NCBI GenBank assembly: GCA_033807775.1
Contig: CM066314.1
Location: 93,474,929-93,538,928, forward strand
Reading direction: 5' to 3'
DNA length: 64,000 nucleotides
Source of the DNA: Saussurea involucrata
Taxonomy: Eukaryota; Streptophyta; Magnoliopsida; Asterales; Asteraceae
In this document: positions 34,073 to 44,470 of the stretch, in pieces
How the letters are laid out: every line of letters starts with the position of its first letter
Position numbering within the stretch: the stretch's first letter is position 1
The notes under the pieces: generated by a model
The model's database searches: none
What the model saw: only the letters and a program-made list of their open reading frames with translations
What the model was told of the DNA's origin: nothing
Position numbers and translations under genes: made by a program

Positions 34073-34090
34073 TCCCCGGAAACGGCGCCA
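34073..34090 (-). other. Primer binding site of A (tRNA-Asp-like)
   Basis: The plus strand reads TTCCCCGGAAACGGCGCCA (34072-34090), the tRNA-Asp 3' end with A in place of C in GGCAACGG. Spacer AGAACT follows, then TGATAGG of the LTR. Confidence 0.8.
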
Positions 34091-34096
34091 AGAACT

Positions 34097-34108
34097 TGAT
34101 AGGCGGGT
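34097..34108 (-). repeat. 5' LTR of A, first 12 bp before S1
   Basis: TGATAGGCGGGT. The last five bases, CGGGT, are repeated at 48666-48670 on the other side of S1. Confidence 0.85.
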
Positions 34109-34946
34109 TGTTGGTTCCCGTTTTGCTTTAAACAAGATTATCAGATCTATTAGTTCAAGTTAATGTTTGATGCGGAAGCGTATTTGAAGAACTAACAGAT
34201 AAGTTTGATAGATTTAGACCAAAATATAAATAAACAGTGAACATAATATTATATCTTAAAGTTTACTGAATATAAAAAATAAGAACAGGTTTAAGAACTG
34301 TGAGTAAGAAAAGCTTCAAAACAGATCTGACTTTTAAGGTGAATAAGCTTTTGTGTTCTTGTGATGTTTGATTTATATGTGATAAGGAAGAACTCAACAT
34401 GAGTTTTCCTTATATACTACTCTAAAGGGGACCATAAAGCATATGCTACTATTCAGACGGTACTGATGAATAGTTGAACGGATGTCGTGAACAGTTGCAA
34501 GTGTGGCATGAACAGTCAGACGTGTTGTATTGCATTTAATGCAGCAGACGTCTATTATGTACTAAGCCCTATTGAATCCAATCAGAGTTTGACACGTCGA
34601 CGTTGGACAGGGCATGCTACCATGCAAGTTGATGAACAGGTCCTGTAACAGTAGCAAGATATTGTAAATATCTTCAAGTCTTATTGTGAGGACCACAGAG
34701 GCTCTGTAATGAGTTACAAAGGTTCTGCAGTCTGGTCCTCTGTGGAGCAGTCTTCCCCAGATTCAGAGTTATTGATCTTCTTTGCGCGTATGACAGAGCT
34801 TCTGTAGCGCGCCTCTTTAGCTTCTGTAGATTCTTGATCTTGATCTCTCGGTAAGTCCGGCAGAGCCTCTGTAAGAGGCTTTCTTCACTTAGCCTATTTT
34901 TCACTACTTCTAAATACTTCTTTGATTAGGAAGATTGAAGCTAACA
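34109..34946 (-). repeat. 3' LTR of S1 (838 bp)
   Basis: I count 10 substitutions and no indel against the other LTR by eye, about 1.2 percent. GTATATAA box on the minus strand at 34410-34417. Hairpin AGCCTCT/AGAGGCT at 34864-34880. Several ACAGAG or CTCTGT motifs at 34690-34880. Confidence 0.93.
34410..34417 (-). promoter_or_regulatory. TATA box in LTR of S1
   Basis: Minus strand GTATATAA, with about 530 bp of U3 upstream. The equivalent in the 5' LTR, at about 48129-48136, would drive the element. Confidence 0.6.
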
Positions 34947-34948
34947 AT

Positions 34949-34956
34949 CTCCCCCT
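34949..34956 (-). other. Polypurine tract of S1
   Basis: Minus strand AGGGGGAG two bases before the 3' LTR. Two similar AAGGGGGAGC tracts lie internally at 40803-40812 and 40850-40859. Confidence 0.8.
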
Positions 34957-35344
34957 AAGTAGTGAAAATTAAAAAATTGAACTTGAGTTTAGTTAGGCTA
35001 AGTTAGATACGACAGAGGTTAAAAAATACCTCGAAAGTTCTTTCATTTATAAATATGCCAGAGGCATTTTACATTTGAGTACAATGAAAGATAAACTTTG
35101 ACTTGGTTTGCAGAGATTGGAGGTCTGATAATCAGATTTTGGCATCTTTGAAATCGTTGTAGCTTCTGTTGTCTCTTCCGACTCTTCTGATCTCTTTGTA
35201 GAAACTGATGCAGAGTTCTCTTAGGCGGATTGTGGCATCAATCTCTCTGATGAAAGTATCTGCAGCATCTCTATCCATTTTCTCTGTACCTCTGAATTTT
35301 ACAAGGCTTGTTCTGAACTTGTTCAGAGTACTAGTTGCGTACTT

Positions 35345-36394
35345 CTAACAGTCTATGCACACAAACAGTTTAACTTCGCCTTGTGGGTTTTGAAATACTA
35401 ACCCAAACCGTGGTTCTGTGATGATTGAGTTAGGTACGGCGTCCGGTGGGCAGCGATCCTCTGGTGGTCGTAAATCCAGATGTTTGAGACCAAGATCCTT
35501 TCCCAGCTGGAAATCTATCATGCTGTAGAGCAGAAGCTTTTCCCTCATCGCTTTTCTCAACACTTGATAGGCTCTGGTGTTTGACTCTGTGTTGTAGTTG
35601 TCTTTTGTCCATTGCAGAAGGTCAGGTAGATCATAAGGATTGATATTTCTTAGGTCAGCATCAGCGAAGGTGGTTTCTGAATTGTTCTCTCTTCTGACTT
35701 TGTAAAGATTGTACCTGACCCTTGGATAGGTTCTTGTAAAGGAGAACCTGCAGAAGATTACCTTTTGGATCTTGTGGATTGAGAAGACATCTGCTTTGGT
35801 TCTTGGCTTTGTCCTTGTGAAGATGTTCTCAAATTCTTCTCTGATCCTTGGATCTGTCACATGATCTGTAGGATGATTGGTCTGAAAGGATTGTTTATAG
35901 AGGTATTGGTATACCACTTCTTCCATCTCTTCATGTGAAGGTTGTGGTATTTTTCTTCTGAGACTCTCCATCTTTTGAACAACTTCTGCAGTTCTACCAG
36001 TTAGAAGAATGTCTGACAGAGGCTTCAATCTATATGCCCAGTCCTCTTCTTCAGGCTTTGGAGTTTGGAAGGCATCAAAGGCGCTCTTCATCAATTTCTC
36101 TGTAGGCTTGGCCAATGATTTCTTTTTCTTGGGCTCTTCTGTCAGTATTGCTTTGCCTTTATCTTTGGCTTTTGGAGGTGCAAAACCTGTTTCTTCTTTA
36201 GGTTTGGAGGTTGGTGCTTCTGTTGGCTTGATGGGGGTTGCCTCTGTAGGTTTTGACACTTGTTTTTGAGAGGACTTTTGTGGCGTTGGTTCTGTTGGCT
36301 TTCTTTGCTCTGTAACCTCTGTAGGAGGTTCTTTGGTGACTTCTTCTGTAAGCTCGGTTTCTGTGGATTGTGGTATGTCGAATCTTCTTGCCAT
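35345..36394 (-). CDS. S1 frame Y, protein of unknown function after frame X
   Basis: 349 codons, uninterrupted, starting MARRFDIPQ eight bases after the stop of X. Residues 1-110 are low complexity, rich in Thr, Pro, Glu and Lys, with repeated KPTE-type phrases and a basic KKKK near 93. Residues 115-349 look globular (WAYRLKPLSDILL, FCRFSFTRTYPRVRYNLYKVRRE, LRKAMREKLLLY, EPRFGLVFQNP). No signal peptide, membrane segment, zinc knuckle or enzyme motif that I recognise. It may be a separate protein or the former C-terminal part of X. It lies between X and the polypurine tract, the place of envelope-like frames in Sireviruses, but nothing here shows an envelope role. Confidence 0.7.
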   Translation of the reverse strand: MARRFDIPQSTETELTEEVTKEPPTEVTEQRKPTEPTPQKSSQKQVSKPTEATPIKPTEAPTSKPKEETGFAPPKAKDKGKAILTEEPKKKKSLAKPTEKLMKSAFDAFQTPKPEEEDWAYRLKPLSDILLTGRTAEVVQKMESLRRKIPQPSHEEMEEVVYQYLYKQSFQTNHPTDHVTDPRIREEFENIFTRTKPRTKADVFSIHKIQKVIFCRFSFTRTYPRVRYNLYKVRRENNSETTFADADLRNINPYDLPDLLQWTKDNYNTESNTRAYQVLRKAMREKLLLYSMIDFQLGKDLGLKHLDLRPPEDRCPPDAVPNSIITEPRFGLVFQNPQGEVKLFVCIDC

Positions 36395-36402
36395 TTTGAA
36401 AG

Positions 36403-39400
36403 CTAGTGTGAACCTGTGCCTTTCTCCCTTGTATTCTCCCCCTCAGGATTATCTGATGGACCAGGATGGTCATCATCAGAATCATCCTGACTCTTATTAG
36501 AACTACCCTCTGCTCTGCAAGAAGCTTTGGTTTTCTTCGGTAATTCTGCTCCTGCTGCTATCAACTTTTCACAGACGTCATCACAGAGGCCAAGTAGAGT
36601 CGCAAGCTCTGCCTCTGTTTTAAAACGCATTCTGCCAACACTTCTTCTGAAATCCTTGACAAAGTTGGCATTTGCTGTTGTGAAGGAGACAATGAATTCT
36701 GTGACCTGGTTTATGACGTTCTGTCCTAGCTCTGTTAGCTGTGTTCTGGTCATGTAGTCTTTTGGCTGCATCATGTTCGTGTTGTGTAGATCTGCAGGAG
36801 TAATGCCCTCTGCTCTGTTGAATTGCGTATTCATTTGTTCAAGGAAGTTTTTGATGGAGTCCTTGAACGCAGAAGTTGCAGTTGTTCCGAATTCTTGAGC
36901 GGCAGAAGTGGCTGTTGCTTTGGCAGTAGTTTCGGCAGAAGACTTCATCGCTGAGATGGCAGATTTCACCTCTGTGGACAGATTGTCCATTTTGGTGTTT
37001 AGTTTCAGGATAGCCGTCGATGTTGTCTCTGCAAAAGATTTGAAAGAGCTTTGCAACTCTTTCATTGTTTGGTTCACAGAGGTGACAAGGGTTTGGAACT
37101 CATCCCTTGATACTTGTGTTCCTTGTGTAACCTCTGGAGGAACACATTCGTCTTCAGAGTGAGTCCCTGTTCTTGGGACACCTTCGTTCACCCTTGTTTG
37201 TACGATGGGGGTGGAAGGATTTCCATCTGATCCTTGAGCAGAAGCATCTAGTGCTTCAGACTCTACAGAAGTTCTGTGAATGACATTGTCTAGATCCACT
37301 TCAGAGGTGGGTACTAGATTATCCTTCTGTTGACTTGGAGACTTGTCTAGAGTCTCTTCGTCGTTGTGCTCGCTACTTCTCTCTGAAAGAAGTGTTGGCC
37401 CTAGTTGTGTGTGTGTGGCAGAGGAAACGAATTCCTCTGTAGGGTGTTCTGTTGTGATCTGGGGCGATAGATCATGAACTTTAGGTGAGTCTCTCTGAGG
37501 AGACTCCCTAGGAATGGATTCCCCGGTTTCTGTGGGCGCAGAAGTCGAAAGAGTGACTTCTGGCTGGTTGGGTTGGGTTTGAATCGAGCTGTGCTGCTCT
37601 ATTTCAATAACTCCTTCTGCAGCTAGACCTGCGGAGTTAGATATGTGGGTTGCACTGGGAGGGGGTGAGGTATTTGTGCCTTCTTCAACTTCGGCATCTT
37701 TTTCTTTTCCCTTTTCTTTTTCTCCCATTTTCTCTATGATTTCCTTAACCTTTTCTCTATTCCACTTAGTTGAGTTCTTTTGATTCCGTTCTTTGATAGC
37801 TTCTTCTGACATGTCTATTTCCTCTATTTCTTCTTCTGTAGCTGTGCTTGGACTCTTTCTGTGGACGTCCAATCCTTGTTGAATGAAGGGGTTCTGTAGG
37901 ATAATAGGTGTGTTAGCTGGTTGATCTTTGGGTGTTGTGTCATCTTCTTGCAGATGTGTGTCAATGCCAGAAATGGAGAAATATTGTTCTTCTGGGGAGT
38001 GGTGGTCGAGCGGTTGTGCCATCCACCCTGCTGTATTTAGGGTGTTGGCAATGTCAGGGTTCTGTAGGAAGTCGTTCAGGTCTCCTTGGTGAGCAAATCT
38101 ATCTGGAGATTGATAGGGTGATTGAGATTCTTCTGTTGCCATCCCTTCTTCTGCATCTTCTTCTGCAGTTCTTTCTTCTGCGATTGCTTCTTCTTCTGCA
38201 ATGGTAACCAACTTTTCAAGTGATTTACCATGCTTCTTTTTGGTTTTCCTCCTCTTGGGTTTTGGTGCCCCTTCCTCTGTGATTTTCGATTTTCTTTTCT
38301 TCCTCTGTTTTGGGGAAGATGGAGGAACAGAGGAGCCAATTTCTGTGGCATGAGGAGGTGAAGGTTGATCTTTTGCAGCGCTTGTAGAGGTGCCTTCTGC
38401 AGTTTTTCTCTTCTTTGCTTTTGGAGTAGATGCAGAGGTTTTTGAAGAGGACTTCTTTCCCATGAGCTCTGCACGTTTGGCTATGAAGCTAAGTTGAATA
38501 GCCATGTGTTTTGCTAATTTGTTATCTTTTTCCTCTTGAGTGGAAAGAGGTTCTGCAATCATTGTTCCTAGGGGGACACCTAAATGCGGGGGTGTCATAG
38601 GACTCGGTTTAGGAGTTCTATGATCGCGTATATACTCTTTCTTAAGGGTTTTATTCGAGGAATACTTCAGAAGTTTCTTTGACAGAGGTCTGCAGTGTGA
38701 GTAACCATCTACATGATCAGTGGGGGTATTTTTGCTCATTGGGAACTGTTTGGGAATTGGCCCTTCCATTGGCCATTTCTGTATCAGCAACAGAGGTTCG
38801 AACAAGACTCCCAATATTCGTTGGAATTGCAGAGGTGGTAGAAACTTAGGATCATTTTCTTTGACCCTTGTGGTGTTGTTCTTTCTGTCGATGGTGTTGA
38901 TGATCTCTTGCATCATTATGGTCGCGTAATCCAATGGTAGATCATAGTAAACCCCATACATGATGGTTAATATCTGATGTGAGCTCTGGTCAATACTGCC
39001 TATCTTTCCTGTTAGGCATCTGTTAAGAATAGAGAACAAAGTGTTCCACAGAGGTGGCAATCTTCCTCTGCGGAAGTCATTTCTCTTCCGTAGTTGTGTG
39101 TTGTACCCCAAGCATTTCTACTAAGCGACAGAGCTCGTCGTCTGTTGGTTGCTCTGCATATTTCTTCAAACCAAGAAGACCCCTTGTGGGTAGGTTGAAC
39201 TCAAGTGAGAACATTGTTCTGTTGAACTTGATTTCAAGATGTTCAGATTTGTCGGGTCTTGAAATGTACCCTTTGATAATAGAATAGTCTTTATCAAATC
39301 GGCAGCTTTGCCAAAACTGGTTCAGATATCTGACTGGTATTTTGTTTGGGGTTCTTGAGAGTAGAGGGAAGAGGATGTGATTTTCCATTATGTTCAGAAG

Positions 39401-39667
39401 AATGGCATGGGCTTCGCCGAAAGCAGTGGGTGAGGGGACCAAATAGCAGTTGTTGGATTTGATTGGTAGTACCTTTTCGAAGTGATCCTTTGCTATGAAG
39501 TTTTGCAGATGTGTTATCGGAACAAAGTCTGCTGAGTCGCCGGAATCTTCTAGTTCAATGTTTTGGGCAGGGTTGGGGTTTTCTGAATGTTCAGAATGAG
39601 CCAGTGAATGTTCTGGTGAGGTCGCCGGAGATTGTGCAGGGGAGATAGCTTGAGAAGATGAAGCCAT
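36403..39667 (-). pseudogene. S1 frame X, large extra protein with nuclear-type basic clusters, one frameshift
   Basis: Starts at 39667 (MASSSQAIS). Two frames of about 190 and 902 codons are joined by a one-base expansion of a G-run near 39106-39109. The globular part spans the junction (DDELCRLVEML... then LWNTLFSILNRCL, LDYATIMMQEI, KFLPPLQFQRIL). D carries a homologue at 59436 (VWYTLFTILNRCL, IDFATIIWEEL, NKFLPFPRFL). The second frame then has basic clusters at its residues 231-236, 268-275 and 284-296 (KAKKRK, KQRKKRK, KRRKTKKKHGK), acidic and Ser/Pro-rich stretches, and a coiled-coil-like region about 665-770. No signal peptide or hydrophobic membrane segment is evident. Function unknown; the position is that of the Sirevirus envelope-like frame. 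Confidence 0.78.
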
Positions 39668-41087
39668 TTGGTACTGAGAATAAGAAACTTGCAGGTTTTT
39701 GCACGGTGTCGCCGGAGAAGAATGAGAGTTTGTAAAAGGTTTATGAGAGGGTAAGCTTGGTTTTTATATGAGGGTAAAACGGTAGAATTCGAAAGAGTAA
39801 AATATATGGCAATGGATTAAAATTTGGAATCCGTACTCAAGTTAGAACGGCGGGTTCAACTTTCCACATAAAACGTTTCATGTACGCCCAATGAAAATAG
39901 GACACGTAGGCCATGTCAGAGGATGACAGGACGTCGTGCGCGGCCCATTAATGCTAGGCGCGTGGGGTTATTCTTAGCCACATGTAATTCACTCTCAGTA
40001 AAAGTAACCGTTATTACTACAGAAATGCCCAAGTAACAGATTGACAGAGCTTCTGTAGTTTACAGAGGCTCTGTGATCTTGAAAATCTTTGATGTTTATC
40101 CCTTTTTCATATATCTCATTGTTATCATGACTTCTGTGGGGTTCTTCTTTAACCAAAACGTTTGTAAAGATATTGGAGAGGATCAAATAGGATTTTTAGT
40201 CAAGAAATTTGCTCGCAGAGGTTTTGTGGCTTTGTTGGAACTTGCAGAAGTTCTGTGAGGGTCAGCAGAAGCTCTATGAGAAAAAAATCTCATAACAAAA
40301 AAATTTATTAAATTTTCTGATCATCCAATTTTTGATTTGGTTTAAGAGATGTTTTTCGGACATATTTGAAAGTTTGTGTCCGAGAAAACTGTTATGAAAG
40401 AACGGTTTGTTCGAGAAGGTCATGGTTTGTGTTTTCGGTTTCCGAGATAACATTCCAAAAGATCGACAGAGGGTTAATTTGCGATTACAGAGCATATTTC
40501 TTGCAGAACCTCTGTTGAGCTCAGCAGAAGCTCTATGACCTTAAATTTCTCCTAATTCGATTTTTGTGTAACTTTTTGAGCTTTTGATTTTTGAAATGTT
40601 ATTCACAGTATATTTAGGACATATTTGACAATTCTTGTCCTAGAAAACTGTTTTATAATACCTTTTGTGCGAGAGACATACCTTTTGGTTCTTCTTTTCT
40701 CGGCAGTGATGTCTGACTTCTGTCGATATGGAGTCATCGACATTCTTCTTTGGCTTTCCCTTGAAAGTTTTATCTCTTTAGATCATTTCAGGGTCCCCTT
40801 TTGCTCCCCCTTGATCTAATCACCTCTGTAGATCAAGTAATTTCCTTTTGCTCCCCCTTGACCTATGCTTGGATCAAAGAATGATAAGTTTTGCATAGAA
40901 CATAGGTCATGTTTTCCAGAGGTTCTGTAGGGGTCGTCAGAGGTTCTGAGTTGACTTACAGAAGCTCTGTGATTTTAAGAACTATTTAAGATTGAGAACT
41001 TACATACATAAATAAATTAATTTAAAGCAAAAATAAAGGAAATTTGTACATATTTACAGAATATAAAGCTATACTTACAGAGGATTG
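39668..41087 (-). other. S1 spacer between RNase H and frame X
   Basis: 1.4 kb, non-coding. A degenerate direct repeat of about 260 bp runs from about 40240 to 40760: each copy has a GCAGAA...AGCTCTATGA box and a GGACA/TGTCC hairpin. Palindromic ACAGAG/CTCTGT-type motifs recur at 40045-40075, 40200-40275, 40500-40540 and 40915-40975. Two AAGGGGGAGC purine tracts lie at 40803-40812 and 40850-40859 (minus strand). Confidence 0.75.
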
Positions 41088-42794
41088 TCACACCATGTTT
41101 ATCATTCCTAACTTACCCACCAAGAAGTTGAATCTTTTCTCGTCTAGTGCTTTGGTGAATAAGTCAGCGAGTTGATATTCTGTTGGTACGAAATGCATTT
41201 CAATTGTACCGTATTCAACTTGATGTTTCAAGAAATGGTACCTTATATCGATATGCTTGGGTTTTGAGTGTTGCACAGGATTGGCAGAGATAGCAATGGC
41301 ACTTTTGGAATCACAGAAGATGGGTATTTTGAATAGGATGTGGTCGTAGTCTTTTAGCTGAGTTTTCATCCATAGAACCTGAGAACAACAGCTTGCAGCA
41401 GCAACGTATTCAGCTTCTGCAGTGGATGTTGAGACACAATTCTGCTTCTTGGAGGTCCAACTGACTAGTTTACCACCTAGGAATTGGCAACTCCCAGAGG
41501 TACTCTTTCTGTCGAGCATGCATCCTCCATAGTCTGAATCTGTATAAGCTTTAAGACTGAAACCAGAGTTCTGTGGATACCAGAGACCGAGATTTTTGGT
41601 CCCCTTTAGGTATCTAAAGATTCTCTTCACAGCATCATAATGTGATTTCTTAGGATTAGCTTGATAATGTGCACAAAGACATGTGGCATGCATGATGTCA
41701 GGTCTGCTCGCTGTTAAGTATAACAGAGATCCAATCATGCCTCTGTAGAGAGTGCATTCTACAGAGATACCATTTGGATCTAAGAATAACTTATTTCCAG
41801 TGGCCATTGGAGTTTTCATTGCAGAGGTATCAGAGAGGTTATATTTTGACAGAATGTCAGAGACATATTTGGCTTGATTTATAAAAATTCCCTCTGAAGT
41901 TTGTTTGACTTGAAGTCCGAGGAAGAATGTTAATTCTCCCATCATACTCATTTCAAACTCACTCTGCATGAGTTTTTCAAAACTTTTACACTCTTCTGAA
42001 TTAGAAGACCCGAAAATTATGTCATCCACATAGATTTGTACAAGCATTATCTCACCTTTTTTATGTTTATAGAATAAGGTAGTATCTGTTGTACCTCTGT
42101 TGTAGCCATTGACTAGAAGAAAGGTAGAAAGTCGTTCGTACCATGCTCTTGGATCCTGTTTCAGTCCGTATAGAGCCTTTTCAAGGTAGTATACATGCCT
42201 TGGAAACTTTGAGCTTTCAAACCCTGGTGGCTGATTTACGTAAACCTCTTCTTGGATTTCACCGTTGAGAAAAGATGATTTTACGTCCATCTGATAGACT
42301 TTAAAACCTCTGTGGGCTGCGAAGGCTAAGAATGTTCATATTGCTTCGAGCCGTGCGACAGGGGCAAAAGTCTCATCGTAGTCTATGCCTTCTTCTTGTC
42401 TATAACCCTTGGCTACCAATCGTGCTTTGTTTCTGATGACCACTCCATCTTCATCCTTCTTGTTTCTGTAGACCCACTTAGTCCCAATGGCCTGTTTCCC
42501 TCGTGGCAGAGGTACTAAAGTCCATACTTTGTTATGCTCAGACTGCAGAAGTTCTTCTTGCATGGCGTCTACCCAGTTTGGGTCATCTAGGGCTTTAGAA
42601 ATTTTCTTTGGTTCTATCACACTGATAAAGTTAGTAAAGAAACAAAAATTAGCAGTGGCAGACCTGGTTTTTACTGAGTCAGAAGGTTCTCCGATTATTT
42701 TGCTTGGAGGATGGCTTTTTGTCCACTGAGTTGTGTGTGGAAGATGATCATAAATGTCATCGAACCTTTCTTCAGAGGCTTCTTGTGTTTCTTC
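41088..42794 (-). pseudogene. S1 reverse transcriptase and RNase H, one stop codon
   Basis: Copia RT and RNase H in one frame of 568 codons with a single in-frame TGA at 42336-42338. N-terminal linker (HLPHTTQWTKSHPP), RT block KWVYRNKKDEDGVVIRNKARLVAKGY, DVKSSFLNGEIQEEVYVNQPPGFE, catalytic YVDDIIFG (about 42009-42032), TASRPDIM, RNase H with AYTDSDYGG and STSTAEAEYVAAASCCSQ, C-terminal ADLFTKALDEKRFNFLVGKLGM. The stop after MINMV at 41088 is at the usual Copia end. Apart from the stop the domain looks complete. Confidence 0.9.
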
Positions 42795-43490
42795 TTATGT
42801 AGCCTCTGTCGTTCTTTGTGCCTTGGTAGTTGATTCTACCGTTTGTGGAATGATTGGTATGAGTGGTAGTGGAGTTTGTTTTTCAGCAGCTTCTGTGGTC
42901 GTTTTTCTTGATGTTTCATCTTCTGCATTTTCTTCTTCGGCATTTGCTTCTGTAGTATTTATAGAAGAAGATGAAGCATTATTTGGACCAGTTAGAGTCA
43001 TACCTGTAGGATTTTGTCCGACAGAGGATGGTTCTTCAGAAACTCTGATGGTTCCAACAGAAGGATCAATGTCATTTTGGAACATCTCTAAAAATAGAAG
43101 ATCCAAATCTTCTTTTGTTCTTGAGATGTCAGAGGATTTCCCTTTAATTCCGAGTTCTGAACTGATTTGCTCAGAAGTCATTTGGAATGAATCATCAAAA
43201 GAAACATTATGCTTTCTACAATCTTGCGAGACTTTGTAAGGAAGGTTCTGTAGGTTTTGGAAGTGGCAGAGTATCCAATGAATTTGCCTTCATCAGCTTT
43301 TACTTCAAACTTTCCTCTCGAATCTCTGTCGTTTAAAACAAAGCATTTGCATCCGAATACATGGAAAAACTTGATGTTTGGCCGCCTTTTGTGAAGCAAT
43401 TCGTAAGGCGTCTTGAGGTGTCTTTTCACAATGGTTGAACGATTCTGTGTATAACACGCAGTAGAAATTGCTTCTGCCCAAAAATTTTAT
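42795..43490 (-). pseudogene. S1 integrase C-terminus and INT-RT linker, broken
   Basis: 43490 to about 43190 encodes the Copia integrase C-terminal region (KTPYELLHKRRPNIKFFHVFG...CFVLN, GKFEVKADEGKFIGYSATSKTYR). A one-base loss near 43195 moves coding to the next frame, a Ser/Thr/Glu-rich linker of 128 codons to a TAA at 42795-42797. Coding then continues in frame into RT. The upstream junction with the integrase core is a frameshift near 43480-43490. Confidence 0.8.
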
Positions 43491-44450
43491 TGATAATCCG
43501 CATGCTGATAGCATAGTTCTTGCGGCCTCCACAAGTGTTCGATTTTTTCTTTCGACTACACCGTTCTGTTGTGGAGTGCGAGCGGCAGAGAAGTTCTGTG
43601 ATATTCCTTCTGTAGAAAGATAGGCTTCAATGACACAGTTTTTAAATTCTGTGCCATTGTCACTTCTTAACTTTTGTATTCTGCAGTCATAAAGAACTTG
43701 GATTCTTTTCATTAGATTTATCAATATAATTGGAACATCTGATTTCTTTCTAATAAATTCAACCCATGTGAAACGTGAATACTCATCAATTAGGACAAGT
43801 ATGTATTTCTTGCCACCTAGGCTCTGTATAGCAATGGGACCGCAGAGGTCGACATGAAGCATGTACAGAGGCCTGGTGCAAGACACGTCTGTTTTGCCTT
43901 TGTGGGAAGCCCTTCTGTGTTTTCCCATTTCACAGGCCAAACACAAGTGATCCTTATTGAATTTAACATTTGGCAGACCTTTAACTAGATCGAGTTTTAC
44001 TAGTTTATCCAAGGTGTGAAAGTTTAAGTGACAGAACCTGTTGTGCCATAACCAAGCTTCTTCACTTTTGCAGGCTACTAGGCAAACTTTGTCCTTGGAT
44101 TTTGAAGTAAAGTTCATTAGATATAGATCACCTCTTCTTTCAGCTCGCAGAAGTTCCATTCCTGTGTTTTCACTTTGTAGAGAGCAGAAAGTTCTTTTGA
44201 ATAACACATCGAATCCTGTATCACAGAGTTGACTTACACTTAGTAGGTTGTGTTTGAGGCCATTCACATATGCAACTTTGTATACAGAGACATTTTCTTT
44301 CTGTATGACTCCATAGCCTTTGATGTGTCCCTTCTTGTTGTCTCCAAAAGTTACAGATCCACCATCGTGTGTTTCTTTGTATGTGGATAGTAATCTTCTG
44401 TCGCCAGTCATGTGCCTTGAGCATCCGGAGTCAAGATACCAAATTGGCAC
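43491..44450 (-). pseudogene. S1 protease and integrase core
   Basis: One open frame, although the first codon is GTG and a frameshift near 44455-44470 separates it from gag. The Copia protease active site WYLDSGCSRHMTG is at residues 4-16. Integrase zinc-binding HHCC region near residues 132-180 (HNRFCHLNFHTL...HLCLACEMGKHRR). Catalytic DDE: D in LHVDLCGP, D in LRSDNGTEF, E in NGVVERKNRTL. The reading leaves the frame near 43490 and runs on as random sequence to 43305. Confidence 0.87.
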
Positions 44451-44470
44451 ATGTTGCTTCTATAAGACAA

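Noticed and set aside
36403..39667. Host nuclear protein gene captured by S1
   Set aside because: The D element has a homologue at the same position, so X is a regular component of this element type rather than a recent capture. An ancient capture cannot be excluded.
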